DNA from: Phycisphaerales bacterium
Lineage (GTDB): Bacteria > Planctomycetota > Phycisphaerae > Phycisphaerales > UBA1924
Direction of reading: 5' to 3'
Assembly (NCBI GenBank): GCA_029260375.1
Contig: JAJDDI010000067.1
Coordinates: 1 to 37,626 of the forward strand
DNA length: 37,626 nucleotides
Below the pieces are notes generated by a model that was not told the DNA's origin, made no database searches, and was given only the letters and a program-made list of their open reading frames with translations. Position numbers and translations under genes: made by a program. Positions 1 through 6,561 of this stretch are shown here, piece after piece (position 1 is the stretch's first letter; every line of letters starts with the position of its first letter).

Positions 1-869
1 ACCTGCTGGGCCATGTAGTCCACGATCGCGCCCGCGATGTCCAGCTGCGTCGCCCCCTCGATCCCCTCGAGCCCGGGCGAGGAGTTGACCTCCATGATCT
101 GCGGGCCCGAGTTGCTCTCGAGCATGTCCACGCCCGCGACACGCAGGCCCATGATCTGCGCCGCCCGCACCGCCGTCCGCTCGTAGTCCTCGTCGAGCTT
201 CACGGCCTCCGCGATCCCGCCCCGGTGCACGTTGGAGCGGTACTCGCCGCCCTGCGCCACGCGCCGCATCGCCGCGACCACGCGGTCGCCCACCACCAGC
301 GCCCGGATGTCCTTGCCCCGGCTCTCGGCGATGAACCGCTGGATCAGCACGTTCTGGCGCGCGCTCTGCAGCGTCTCCACGATCGCCTCCGCCACCTTGT
401 TCGAGTCCGCCAGGATCACCCCGATCCCCTGCGTCCCCTCGATGATCTTGATGATCACCGGCGCCCCGCCCACCTCCCCGATCGCCGCCAGCACGTCCTT
501 GCGGTCCCGCACGAACATCGTCCGCGGGATCCCGATGTCGTGACGCGAGAGGATCTGCAGGCTCCGCAGCTTGTCGCGTGAGTTGGTGATGCCGTTGGCC
601 GTGTTGGGCGTGTACACGTCCATCTGCTCGAACTGACGCACCACCGCCGTCCCGAAGTACGTGATCGACGCCCCGATCCGCGGAAGCACCGCGTCGTAAT
701 CGCTCAGCTGCTTGCCCCGGAAGAACAGATCCGGCTCGCCCTCCTCGAGCGAGATCGAGAACCGCAGCGTGTTGAGCACCTTGACCTCGTGCCCGCGCTG
801 CTCCGCGGCCTCGCGCAGGCGACGCGTGCTGTAACACCCGGGCGCCGACGACAGGATCCCAAGCTTCAT
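1..869 (-). CDS. rimK: RimK family ATP-grasp alpha-L-glutamate ligase (3' end outside window)
   Basis: About 289 residues are visible from ATG at 869, and the frame runs open through base 1. RimK enzymes add glutamate residues to a protein or small-molecule carboxyl group using ATP; E. coli RimK modifies ribosomal protein S6. The start MKLGILSSAPGCYSTRRLRE fits the family N-terminus. ATP-grasp signatures follow: GGAPVIIKIIEGTQGIGV, which binds nucleotide, then VAGVDMLESNSGPQIMEVNS and SPGLEGIE, the Mg-binding strand near the C-terminus. The family is about 300 residues long, so only the last few codons should be missing. The start overlaps the end of the RimB-like gene by four bases (ATGA), so the two are translationally coupled. 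The family call is firm. The actual substrate in this organism is not shown by the sequence. Confidence 0.93.
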   Translation of the reverse strand, partial: MKLGILSSAPGCYSTRRLREAAEQRGHEVKVLNTLRFSISLEEGEPDLFFRGKQLSDYDAVLPRIGASITYFGTAVVRQFEQMDVYTPNTANGITNSRDKLRSLQILSRHDIGIPRTMFVRDRKDVLAAIGEVGGAPVIIKIIEGTQGIGVILADSNKVAEAIVETLQSARQNVLIQRFIAESRGKDIRALVVGDRVVAAMRRVAQGGEYRSNVHRGGIAEAVKLDEDYERTAVRAAQIMGLRVAGVDMLESNSGPQIMEVNSSPGLEGIEGATQLDIAGAIVDYMAQQ

Positions 870-1303
870 GACACGCTCCCGTTCGCGAGCACGTCCTTGG
901 CGCCCGGATCAACCAACAATCCATTCAATGCACGCCGCCCCAGCAGCATGCGGCACAGCATCCCCTCGCGGCACACCAGGCTCAGCTCGATCTCACGCTC
1001 CCACTCCCCGATCTTCACCCGCGTCCGAACCACCGGGCGACGCTGCGCCCTGCCCGAACTGGGGCGCACCCTGGCCTCGCGCACGTGGTCGGCCTCGACC
1101 GTGACCGATCGCCGCTTGGGACGCTCCCGGTGCACCACCTCGAAACGCAGGCGCCCGTCGTCGAGGTACTCGATCGACGAGACATGGATCGCGCTGGTGC
1201 GGGCGCCCGTGTCGACCTTCGCCCGCAGGCGCGCGATCTCCCACTCGGGCAGCGCCACCCACTCACGCCGACCGATCACCAAGCGATCCTCTCTGGCGGT
1301 CAT
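866..1303 (-). CDS. rimB: RimB-like ATP-dependent zinc protease family protein (retropepsin-like, DUF785)
   Basis: This 145-residue protein matches the Zn_protease/DUF785 family that accompanies RimK. Near the N-terminus it has RREWVALPEWEIARLRAKVD, followed by TGARTSAIHV, giving the aspartyl-protease-like DTGA motif with the catalytic Asp at about residue 32. A later segment, MLLGRRALNGLLVDP, is the typical C-terminal flap and strand. In Pseudomonas the RimB product works with RimK in control of S6 tailing; transfer of that role here is inference from gene pairing. I chose ATG 1303 over GTG 1324 because GGAGG lies six bases before it. The gene is first of the pair, and its stop overlaps the rimK start. 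A perfect TATAAT lies about 60 bases upstream. Confidence 0.85.
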   Translation of the reverse strand: MTAREDRLVIGRREWVALPEWEIARLRAKVDTGARTSAIHVSSIEYLDDGRLRFEVVHRERPKRRSVTVEADHVREARVRPSSGRAQRRPVVRTRVKIGEWEREIELSLVCREGMLCRMLLGRRALNGLLVDPGAKDVLANGSVS

Positions 1304-1330
1304 TCGGCGCCTCCGTCCGCGCACGAAAGA

Positions 1331-1346
1331 CGCCCCGACCGGGGCG
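1331..1346 (-). terminator. GC hairpin in the rimB leader (terminator or attenuator)
   Basis: The palindrome CGCCCC-GACC-GGGGCG is followed on the minus strand by TCTTTC. It lies between the stop of the upstream 170-residue gene and the rimB start, and downstream of a TATAAT box. It could end the upstream transcript or attenuate the rimB-rimK leader. The short T-rich tail makes it a weak candidate. Confidence 0.4.
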
Positions 1347-1362
1347 CCCGTGTGCTGAACAG

Positions 1363-1368
1363 ATTATA
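1363..1368 (-). promoter_or_regulatory. TATAAT -10 box upstream of rimB-rimK
   Basis: A perfect TATAAT on the minus strand sits 60 bases before the rimB ATG, in an otherwise very GC-rich sequence. No good -35 hexamer is visible 16-18 bases upstream, so it may be an extended or factor-dependent promoter. Confidence 0.45.
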
Positions 1369-1391
1369 TGCGGGTCAGAGCCCCGCCCGGC

Positions 1392-1904
1392 TCAGGCCGC
1401 CTCGCCGAAGTTCCGCTCGAACTCGTCGAGCGCCTCGTCGGTCAGCTCCGCCTCGCTCTTGGGCTTGCCCTTGAAACGACGCTCCCAGCCGTCAGGACGC
1501 ACGTTCGCGGGCGCATCGGCCTTCTCTTTCCAGTCCTCGGCCGCGGGCAGGCTCAGCTCGCTGGGCATCGTCTTGCGGTACCCCAGCAGACGCACCACCT
1601 CCAGCACATCGGTCCACGACGGGAACGCCTTGCTGTTGCCCGTCTTGAACGCGTCGATGGCCTTGAGGAACAGGAACTGCTCCGTGGTCATCTCGCCTTC
1701 CTCGGCGGACTTGGTGAAATCGCTCAGGCGTCGCCCGGGCCCGCGGCGGCGCTCCAGGCCCGTCGGGGCGACGACCTTCCCGTCCTTGACCAGCGTCACG
1801 TGCCGCTTGTCGAGCCCCAGACGCCGATCCACAACGCCCCCGCCATCGAACCCGGGCGTGGGCTCATCGTTCTTCGAGGGCTGTTCAGGCTTGGACGTGC
1901 TCAT
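1392..1904 (-). CDS. Hypothetical protein, 170 aa, planctomycete-type
   Basis: I do not recognise a named family. The protein has a disordered N-terminus rich in Ser, Pro, Glu and Gly, a short basic stretch (LERRRGPGRR), then a likely globular helical core from about residue 75 to 115 containing TTEQFLFLKAIDAFKT and FPSWTDVLEVVRLLGYRK. The tail is acidic and charged. No signal peptide or membrane segment is visible, so it is probably cytoplasmic. GGGAGG is six bases before ATG 1904, a strong ribosome site. The gene lies 66 bases downstream of the acidic-tail gene on the same strand and may share its promoter. It is accepted as real because of the ribosome site, coding-like composition and position. 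Confidence 0.75.
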   Translation of the reverse strand: MSTSKPEQPSKNDEPTPGFDGGGVVDRRLGLDKRHVTLVKDGKVVAPTGLERRRGPGRRLSDFTKSAEEGEMTTEQFLFLKAIDAFKTGNSKAFPSWTDVLEVVRLLGYRKTMPSELSLPAAEDWKEKADAPANVRPDGWERRFKGKPKSEAELTDEALDEFERNFGEAA

Positions 1905-1970
1905 CGAGACCTCCCGGACGCCGCGTCTTGCTCGCCGGGCAGACCCCGTCAGTCGCCCGAGAACCGCGTC

Positions 1971-2204
1971 CTAGAGGTCATCGTCCTCGTCGTCGTCCTC
2001 GTCCAGTCCGTCATCGTCATCGAGGTCGTCGTCGTCGTCGTAATCGTCGTCCTCGTCGTAATCGTCGTCCTCGTCCTCACGGAAGTACCGCTCGTCCTCG
2101 TCCTCGTCGTCCCCCATGAACGCAACGGCGCCCCCGCGTCCGCAGGGGTTATCCCCGACCAAGGGATCTCTGATCACGTCCATCAGCACAGATTCGCCGT
2201 CCAT
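1971..2204 (-). CDS. Small protein with long Asp/Glu-rich C-terminal tail
   Basis: From ATG 2204 the protein has 77 residues. A short ordinary segment (MDGESVLMDVIRDPLVGDNP, then a Gly-rich stretch) is followed by about 45 residues made almost only of Asp and Glu with a few Tyr and Leu. The tail is encoded by GAC/GAT/GAG repeats. A longer frame opens at 2330, but a good promoter (TTGACA, 16 bases, TAGTGT on the minus strand) lies at 2294-2321, downstream of that codon, so the shorter start is preferred. Acidic tails of this kind can bind basic proteins, metals or nucleic-acid-binding partners; no specific role can be assigned. The repetitive tail alone could be a low-complexity artefact, which limits confidence. 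Confidence 0.6.
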   Translation of the reverse strand: MDGESVLMDVIRDPLVGDNPCGRGGAVAFMGDDEDEDERYFREDEDDDYDEDDDYDDDDDLDDDDGLDEDDDEDDDL

Positions 2205-2293
2205 CGCTCGCAAGTCCTCAAACGCCCGCCCCGCGGGCCGCCATCGTGATCCGGGCCGGGGCGCCACCGCCCTCAACCGGCCGACTGCGGCGT

Positions 2294-2321
2294 ACACTAC
2301 CGCCGACGCGCCGTCTGTCAA
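2294..2321 (-). promoter_or_regulatory. Sigma-70-like promoter for the acidic-tail gene
   Basis: On the minus strand, TTGACA (2316-2321) is separated by 16 bases from TAGTGT (2294-2299). The predicted transcription start is near 2287, about 80 bases before ATG 2204. The -35 is a perfect consensus in high-GC sequence. It lies in the 191-base divergent gap shared with the membrane protein gene starting at 2396; nothing else is evident in that gap. Confidence 0.5.
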
Positions 2322-2395
2322 TGCCTCCACCCCAAGGCGTCCGACCGATCCCCGCCCCGGGCCATCCTCACCCCCAAGCCGAGACCCCCCGACGC

Positions 2396-3046
2396 ATGAG
2401 CACCGACCGCGCCACCCTCGACATCCCCGCCGCCGTCCTGGCCTTTCTTTTCCCCGGCGCCGGGCAGATGTTCCGGGGCCAGCTCTACCGCGGCGCCATG
2501 GCCTCCGTCGGCGTCCTGGGCCTCTTCCTGGGCGGCCTGCTCATCGGCGGCATCGACGTCGTGGACTCCAAAGAAGACAAGATCTGGTTCTTTGGCCAGG
2601 CCATCGTCGGCCCCATCGCCTTCGGCACAGACGCCCTCCACCAGAGCCAGTTCAAGGCCTGGGCCCAGGTCCCCGCTGCCACCGGACGCCCCGGCTGGGA
2701 CAAACGCTCGGGCTACCCCAACGAGACGCGCACCTGGATCGAGCCATTGCCACAAGGCGTCAAGTTCGATCCCAAGGAACGGCCCTCCGAGAACGGGTTC
2801 TGGACCTGGCGCATTCCGAATGACACCTCAGACGCCTCGGGCCCGCCCAACAAAAAGAGCATCGCGAAGATGAACGAGCTGGGCACCCTCTTCGCCACCC
2901 TCGCGGGCATGCTCAACTTCATTATCATCCTTGACGCGCTCCTGCCCTCCAAGCGCGGGCGCGACCTGACCAAGGACGCCTCGCCCGCCGCGGGGATCGC
3001 CGCGGCGACCATCGCCGCCACCGCCGGCGCGGAGGTAAGCGTGTGA
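2396..3046 (+). CDS. Multi-pass membrane protein, planctomycete DUF6677-like
   Basis: The 216-residue product begins MSTDRATLDIPAAVLAFLFP, followed by GAGQMFRGQLYRGAMASVGV, a hydrophobic N-terminal region with the GAGQ-x-F-R-G motif seen in small bacterial membrane proteins. A second hydrophobic stretch follows (VLGLFLGGLLIGGI), then a soluble region of about 100 residues with the Trp/Pro-rich segment WIEPLPQGVKFDPKERPSEN, and a third membrane segment (LFATLAGMLNFIIILDALLP) before an Ala-rich tail. I recall this layout from an uncharacterised planctomycete family (DUF6677), but cannot check it. The stop overlaps the next start by four bases (GTGA), so the two probably form a complex or act in one process. 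Function unknown. Confidence 0.8.
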   Translation: MSTDRATLDIPAAVLAFLFPGAGQMFRGQLYRGAMASVGVLGLFLGGLLIGGIDVVDSKEDKIWFFGQAIVGPIAFGTDALHQSQFKAWAQVPAATGRPGWDKRSGYPNETRTWIEPLPQGVKFDPKERPSENGFWTWRIPNDTSDASGPPNKKSIAKMNELGTLFATLAGMLNFIIILDALLPSKRGRDLTKDASPAAGIAAATIAATAGAEVSV

Positions 3047-3297
3047 CCACCCTCGCCTACACCCCCTTCATCGACCCCATCGCGGCCCACGACTTCTGGT
3101 TCGTGCTGCTGTTGCCCCTGGCGTTCTTCATCGCCGTGGGCTACAAGGCGGTCCGCACCGTGGACATGCGCACCTACTGGCGCCAGGTGCTCACCTTCAC
3201 CGTCCAGATCGTGGGCGGCATCATCCTCCTGGGCATCGGCGCGTACCTCATCATCGCCTTCGCCATCCCCGCGCTCGCCCCCATGCCCGGCTCGTAA
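3043..3297 (+). CDS. Small two-helix membrane protein coupled to the upstream gene
   Basis: The 84-residue protein starts at GTG 3043, seven bases after GGAGG, and overlaps the preceding stop. Two hydrophobic helices are clear: FWFVLLLPLAFFIAVGYKAV (about residues 18-37) and FTVQIVGGIILLGIGAYLII (about residues 52-71). They are joined by a short basic-aromatic loop (RTVDMRTYWRQ). No enzymatic motif is visible. Its translational coupling suggests it is a partner subunit of the upstream membrane protein. It is the last gene before a REPIN-like inverted repeat and is convergent with the terminase gene. Confidence 0.8.
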   Translation: MTTLAYTPFIDPIAAHDFWFVLLLPLAFFIAVGYKAVRTVDMRTYWRQVLTFTVQIVGGIILLGIGAYLIIAFAIPALAPMPGS

Positions 3298-3305
3298 TCC
3301 CGTCT

Positions 3306-3454
3306 TTGGAGGTCGAGGGCTTCCAGCCCTCGCCGAAGCGGCGCCGGCTCGCGCTGTTGGTTCCCGGCACGTCACGCTCGAACAACTGGTATCGAAAGAA
3401 GGCCCGTCACCCCAGCTGACAAGGCGGCGAGGGCTGGAAGCCCTCGACCTCCAA
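3306..3454. repeat. REPIN-like pair of inverted hairpins (family A)
   Basis: Two 30-base arms, 3306-3335 and 3425-3454, are exact reverse complements of each other and flank 89 bases. Each arm is itself a hairpin: CGAGGGCT, a three-base loop TCC, then AGCCCTCG. It lies between convergent genes (3297 plus, 3465 minus), a typical site for REP/REPIN elements, which are mobilised in other bacteria by RAYT transposases. It could also act as a two-way transcription stop. No transposase is encoded nearby. The identity of the arms is direct; the REPIN label is inference. Confidence 0.8.
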
Positions 3455-3464
3455 GAGCGCCGCC

Positions 3465-4982
3465 TCACACATAGCGTGAGTACCTCGCCTCGTACGCCCG
3501 GTCCAGGTTCTGGATCAGGTACCGCAGCGCATCGACCGCGTGGTCCGACCCGTCCTTGACCGGCTCGAGCGATTCTGGACGATCCGCCGGGTAGCGGTAG
3601 GTCTCGAGCGACTCGATGAGCCTCTCGCAGCGCGGGTGCACGAGCAGCGTCGGGGCTCCCGACGCCGGTCGCAGTCGCGCGCGGACCAGCTCCAGCCCCT
3701 GGCCCACGCCCAATCGCCGGTGCTTGACAACCAGCCCCTCGCGCCGCATCGCCTGGATGTCGCTCAGCCCCGTCTGCCCGGACCGCTGCCCGCCCGCCGG
3801 GTCCACGCCGATCCACGACAGCGACGGCCACGGCGCCCCCTTGATCGCCCCGATGTGCTCGCCCAGCGTGACGCCGCTCACCACACGCTCGTCGCAGATC
3901 CACAGCACGCCCGAAGGGTCCACCCCGCCCCACAGCACCACCGTCGGCGCCCGGATGCCAAAGTCCATCCCCCCCACCCACGCCCAGGCATCCCGCGCCC
4001 CGGGCAGCTCGTTGACCACGTGCGACTCACGCCCGAACTCGGGCAGCACGCAGTCCGACCGCTTGGGCGCCAGGCAGAGCATCTCGCTTTTCCACGTCGC
4101 GTCGCTCACGCGTGACTTCTGCGTGAGCGCGTCATCGACCTCCACGTGCCCGGGCGCCATGCCCGCCGCGTCGCGCTGCTTCGCCCGCCCGGCGCACTCC
4201 CCGAGCAGCCCGCAGGGCGCCTCGCACGCGCGATCCGCCTCACACACGCCCAGCACGTCCACCAGCCCCCACCGAAAGAGCCGGCGCGTCCCGCCCTCGC
4301 GCGCCTCGCCCACCAGGCGGTGCATCAGCCCGTACGCCACGTGCATCGTGCTCAGGCACTCCACCGCGCCCCGCACCCGGATCCCCGCGCACACCTTGGA
4401 GCGCGTCACCAGCTGCGCCGCCTCCCACACCCCCGGGTCGAACAGCTCGACCTCGTCGCACCGAAGCTTCTGCACGCGCGTGCCGCGGACCGAGCGCTGC
4501 GACTGCGCCAGCAGCTCCAGGCGTGACCCGTTGCGCAGGCGCACACGCCGCTCCGTGATCCGCCCGTCCACCGTGTGCGCCAGGCCCGGGCGATCGAGCA
4601 GCTCACGCAGGTGCGAGTGCATCCGCCCTGACTGCTCGAGCGACCCGCCCAGCACGCGGATCTCGATCCCGTCCTTGAACAGCAGGTCCAGCAGCGACGC
4701 GATCGACGCCAGGAACGTCTTGCCCCCGCCCCGGTTGGCCCACACCACGCAGTCCCGCGGCGACCCCGTCTCGAAGAACGAGTGGCACAGATACTCAAAC
4801 GGCGCCGAGTGCCCCTCGATCAGCGCCCGGCGCGCAACCACCACCCCCAGATGCTCCTCGATCCACGCGTGCAGCCCGTCGCCCGTCGCGGGCAGCCCGC
4901 CCAGCTCCTCGTGAAACATCCCCACAGCGCGCGCATCATCTTCTGAGCGCGCGGCGTCCATATCCCCGTCCCCCGTCCCCAT
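3465..4982 (-). CDS. Phage terminase large subunit-like protein
   Basis: The 505-residue protein has both halves of a terminase large subunit, the ATPase-nuclease that packages phage DNA. The ATPase has Walker A NRGGGKT (about 83-89) and Walker B LRCDEVELF (about 173-181). The RNase H-like nuclease has acidic residues in GGMDFGIRAPTVVLW (Asp 340), WIGVDPAGG (Asp 394) and DGSDHAVDALRYLI (Asp 480). Between the two domains is a four-Cys cluster spaced CX5CX3CX5C (about 247-263), which may bind zinc. ATG 4982 was chosen because GAGG lies seven bases upstream; GTG 4988 is the alternative. It is the last gene of a four-gene minus-strand operon with no portal, capsid or tail gene. It is intact, so it may be a domesticated or satellite packaging enzyme. 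Confidence 0.88.
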   Translation of the reverse strand: MGTGDGDMDAARSEDDARAVGMFHEELGGLPATGDGLHAWIEEHLGVVVARRALIEGHSAPFEYLCHSFFETGSPRDCVVWANRGGGKTFLASIASLLDLLFKDGIEIRVLGGSLEQSGRMHSHLRELLDRPGLAHTVDGRITERRVRLRNGSRLELLAQSQRSVRGTRVQKLRCDEVELFDPGVWEAAQLVTRSKVCAGIRVRGAVECLSTMHVAYGLMHRLVGEAREGGTRRLFRWGLVDVLGVCEADRACEAPCGLLGECAGRAKQRDAAGMAPGHVEVDDALTQKSRVSDATWKSEMLCLAPKRSDCVLPEFGRESHVVNELPGARDAWAWVGGMDFGIRAPTVVLWGGVDPSGVLWICDERVVSGVTLGEHIGAIKGAPWPSLSWIGVDPAGGQRSGQTGLSDIQAMRREGLVVKHRRLGVGQGLELVRARLRPASGAPTLLVHPRCERLIESLETYRYPADRPESLEPVKDGSDHAVDALRYLIQNLDRAYEARYSRYV

Positions 4983-4991
4983 GCCCACCCC

Positions 4992-5192
4992 TCAGTCCTT
5001 CTCGATCTTGAGCGCCCGCAGCAGCGCCCGCGCCCGGTCCCCGTCGATCCGCTTCAGCCCCGCCAGCACCGCACGGCGCTGCGCCGCGCTCAGAAAGAAC
5101 GTCAACGCGTGCGGAAGCTCGCCCGCGTCCGGCGCCGCCCGCGCCGCCCCGGGCCCATCGCCCCGGTCTGGCCTCTCCTCCCGCTCCCCCAT
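4992..5192 (-). CDS. Small charged protein upstream of terminase
   Basis: This 66-residue protein starts at ATG 5192. It has an acidic, Gly/Ala-rich, probably disordered first half and a helical second half: LPHALTFFLSAAQRRAVLAG, then LKRIDGDRARALLRALKIEK. The basic amphipathic C-terminal helices could contact DNA or a partner. Its place between the ABC-GNAT gene (29 bases away) and the terminase gene (9 bases away) suggests an accessory or small-terminase-like role, but no motif proves this. Its ribosome site is contained in a run of ten G residues on the coding strand just upstream of the start, which is odd. The frame upstream is also open, but lacks a better start. Confidence 0.6.
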   Translation of the reverse strand: MGEREERPDRGDGPGAARAAPDAGELPHALTFFLSAAQRRAVLAGLKRIDGDRARALLRALKIEKD

Positions 5193-5196
5193 CGCT

Positions 5197-5206
5197 CCCC
5201 CCCCCC
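5197..5206. repeat. Ten-base C homopolymer in the spacer before the small protein gene
   Basis: Ten consecutive C residues on the plus strand (G on the coding strand) lie five to fourteen bases before ATG 5192. The tract doubles as the ribosome-binding region. Slippage would alter the spacing or strength of that site. Length could also be a sequencing artefact. Confidence 0.7.
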
Positions 5207-5220
5207 AACCAATCTCAAGC

Positions 5221-6561
5221 TCACCCCGAGTGCGCGTAGCACACCGCCCGCCGCGACAGCCGCGCCCCCGCCGCCCGCGCCACATCGCCCCACGCCCGCC
5301 CCACCAGCCCCCGCGTCGCTCGCGACGACTGCGCCCAGCGCGTCAGCTCCCGGCGCAGCAGCGGGTGCTCGCCCGCCTCCTGGGCCCGCTCGCCCACGAT
5401 CAGGTCCCGCGCGTCGATGCCGACGTGCGCCAGCGCGTCACGCAACCGCGCCTCGGGCGCCAGCACCGGCTCCGGGTACGCGCGCATCCCCGCCCGCTCA
5501 AAGAACGGGCTGACCGCGCCCATCGCGGCCTTGGCCTCGGTCGCGGGGGTCGGCGCCGTGCGCAGGGCGGCCTCCACCAGACGGCGAGCCGCGCCCATCG
5601 AGCGCCATCGCGGATCAATCACCACGCGCGAGATGCACCGCAGCTCCCGGTTGATCCGCAGCGCTCGCTCGCGCTTGGGCCCGCGCGTGTACCGCCCGGG
5701 CCAGGGCAGATCGCGCCACGCCGCGTTGAGTGTTGGGCGACTCTCCACGAGCACGCCCACGAGTCGCTCGCCCCCCTCGACGTCCGCGCTGGCGCGCAGC
5801 ACGCGCGACCACGTCGCCGGTCGCCCGCCCCGGTAATGGAGCCCGCTCAGCGCGTCGTAGTCCTCGATCCCGCCCGCTCCGATCCGCACGGCCCCCGCCT
5901 CGGCCGCCAGCGCGCGCTCCAGCTCTGCCCGCCCGTCGGACCCCAGACGGACGCACAGGTCGGGCCCGAGCAGGCGAGCCAGATCCTCGTGCGCCCCGGA
6001 GCAGACAAGACGAACCCCGGCGTCGCCCCGGGCCCACCGACGGACCGCCGCGCACACGCCCCGCGCCGTCTCCCGGTCCAGCGACGAGCAGAACTCGTCG
6101 GCGATGATCCATCGCGGTCCGGCGCGGCGAGCCATCGCCCGCGCCAACGCCAGGCGCCACCGCTCGCCCTCGGACAGATCGCTCGCGCGCCGCGCAAGCA
6201 GTCGGGCCTCCCCCAGCCCCGCGCGAGCCAGGCACGAGATCGCCGCTCCCAGGTCGCCCCCGATCACCTCAGCGACGCGCCGCTCGCAGCGCCCGAGCCC
6301 GCGCGGTTCAACAGGCGTCACCCGATCGCCTCGCCGTTGCAGCTCGCGCCGCAGAGCGCCAAGCAGCGTTGACTTCCCGCACCCGCTCGGGCCGGAGATC
6401 AGCGCCACACCCCCGCCCCCAAGCCCAAGCAGCGCGTCGAGCGCCGCCGGGTCGGGCGCGGGAGGCGTCTCACGCCCGTGCTCGATCGTCAGCCCGAACG
6501 GCGCCAGCGCGTCGCGCACGCGATCACCCGGCGCCGACTCGCACCACACCGCCCCGCTCAC
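5221..6561 (-). CDS. ABC-type ATPase fused to a GNAT-like acyltransferase domain (COG2401-like)
   Basis: The 446-residue protein begins at GTG 6561, overlapping the stop of the two-HTH gene (GTGA). The first half is a soluble ABC ATPase: Walker A GPSGCGKST (57-65), signature variant LSEGERWRLALARAM (129-143), Walker B RWIIADEFCSSLD (150-162) and the switch His in CSGAHED (about 191). There are no membrane segments, so it is not a transporter. From about 230 to 360 there is a GNAT-like region including LHYRGGRPATW, VGVLVESRPTLNAAW and ISRVVIDPRWRSMGAARRLV, the acyl-CoA-binding type loop and helix. I recall COG2401 described as an ABC ATPase fused to a predicted acetyltransferase. Phage Mu Mom, a DNA-modifying GNAT relative, is a possible functional parallel. 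The context with terminase suggests DNA modification or packaging control; this is inference. Confidence 0.8.
   Translation of the reverse strand: MSGAVWCESAPGDRVRDALAPFGLTIEHGRETPPAPDPAALDALLGLGGGGVALISGPSGCGKSTLLGALRRELQRRGDRVTPVEPRGLGRCERRVAEVIGGDLGAAISCLARAGLGEARLLARRASDLSEGERWRLALARAMARRAGPRWIIADEFCSSLDRETARGVCAAVRRWARGDAGVRLVCSGAHEDLARLLGPDLCVRLGSDGRAELERALAAEAGAVRIGAGGIEDYDALSGLHYRGGRPATWSRVLRASADVEGGERLVGVLVESRPTLNAAWRDLPWPGRYTRGPKRERALRINRELRCISRVVIDPRWRSMGAARRLVEAALRTAPTPATEAKAAMGAVSPFFERAGMRAYPEPVLAPEARLRDALAHVGIDARDLIVGERAQEAGEHPLLRRELTRWAQSSRATRGLVGRAWGDVARAAGARLSRRAVCYAHSG

Noticed and set aside
1977..2105. CRISPR array or tandem-repeat locus in the GTC-rich tract
   Set aside because: The repeats are three-base codon repeats of an acidic tail with no spacers.
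2713..3981. Minus-strand frame spanning the small membrane genes and the terminase end
   Set aside because: It crosses the family A repeat and two convergent genes, so it cannot be a natural reading frame.
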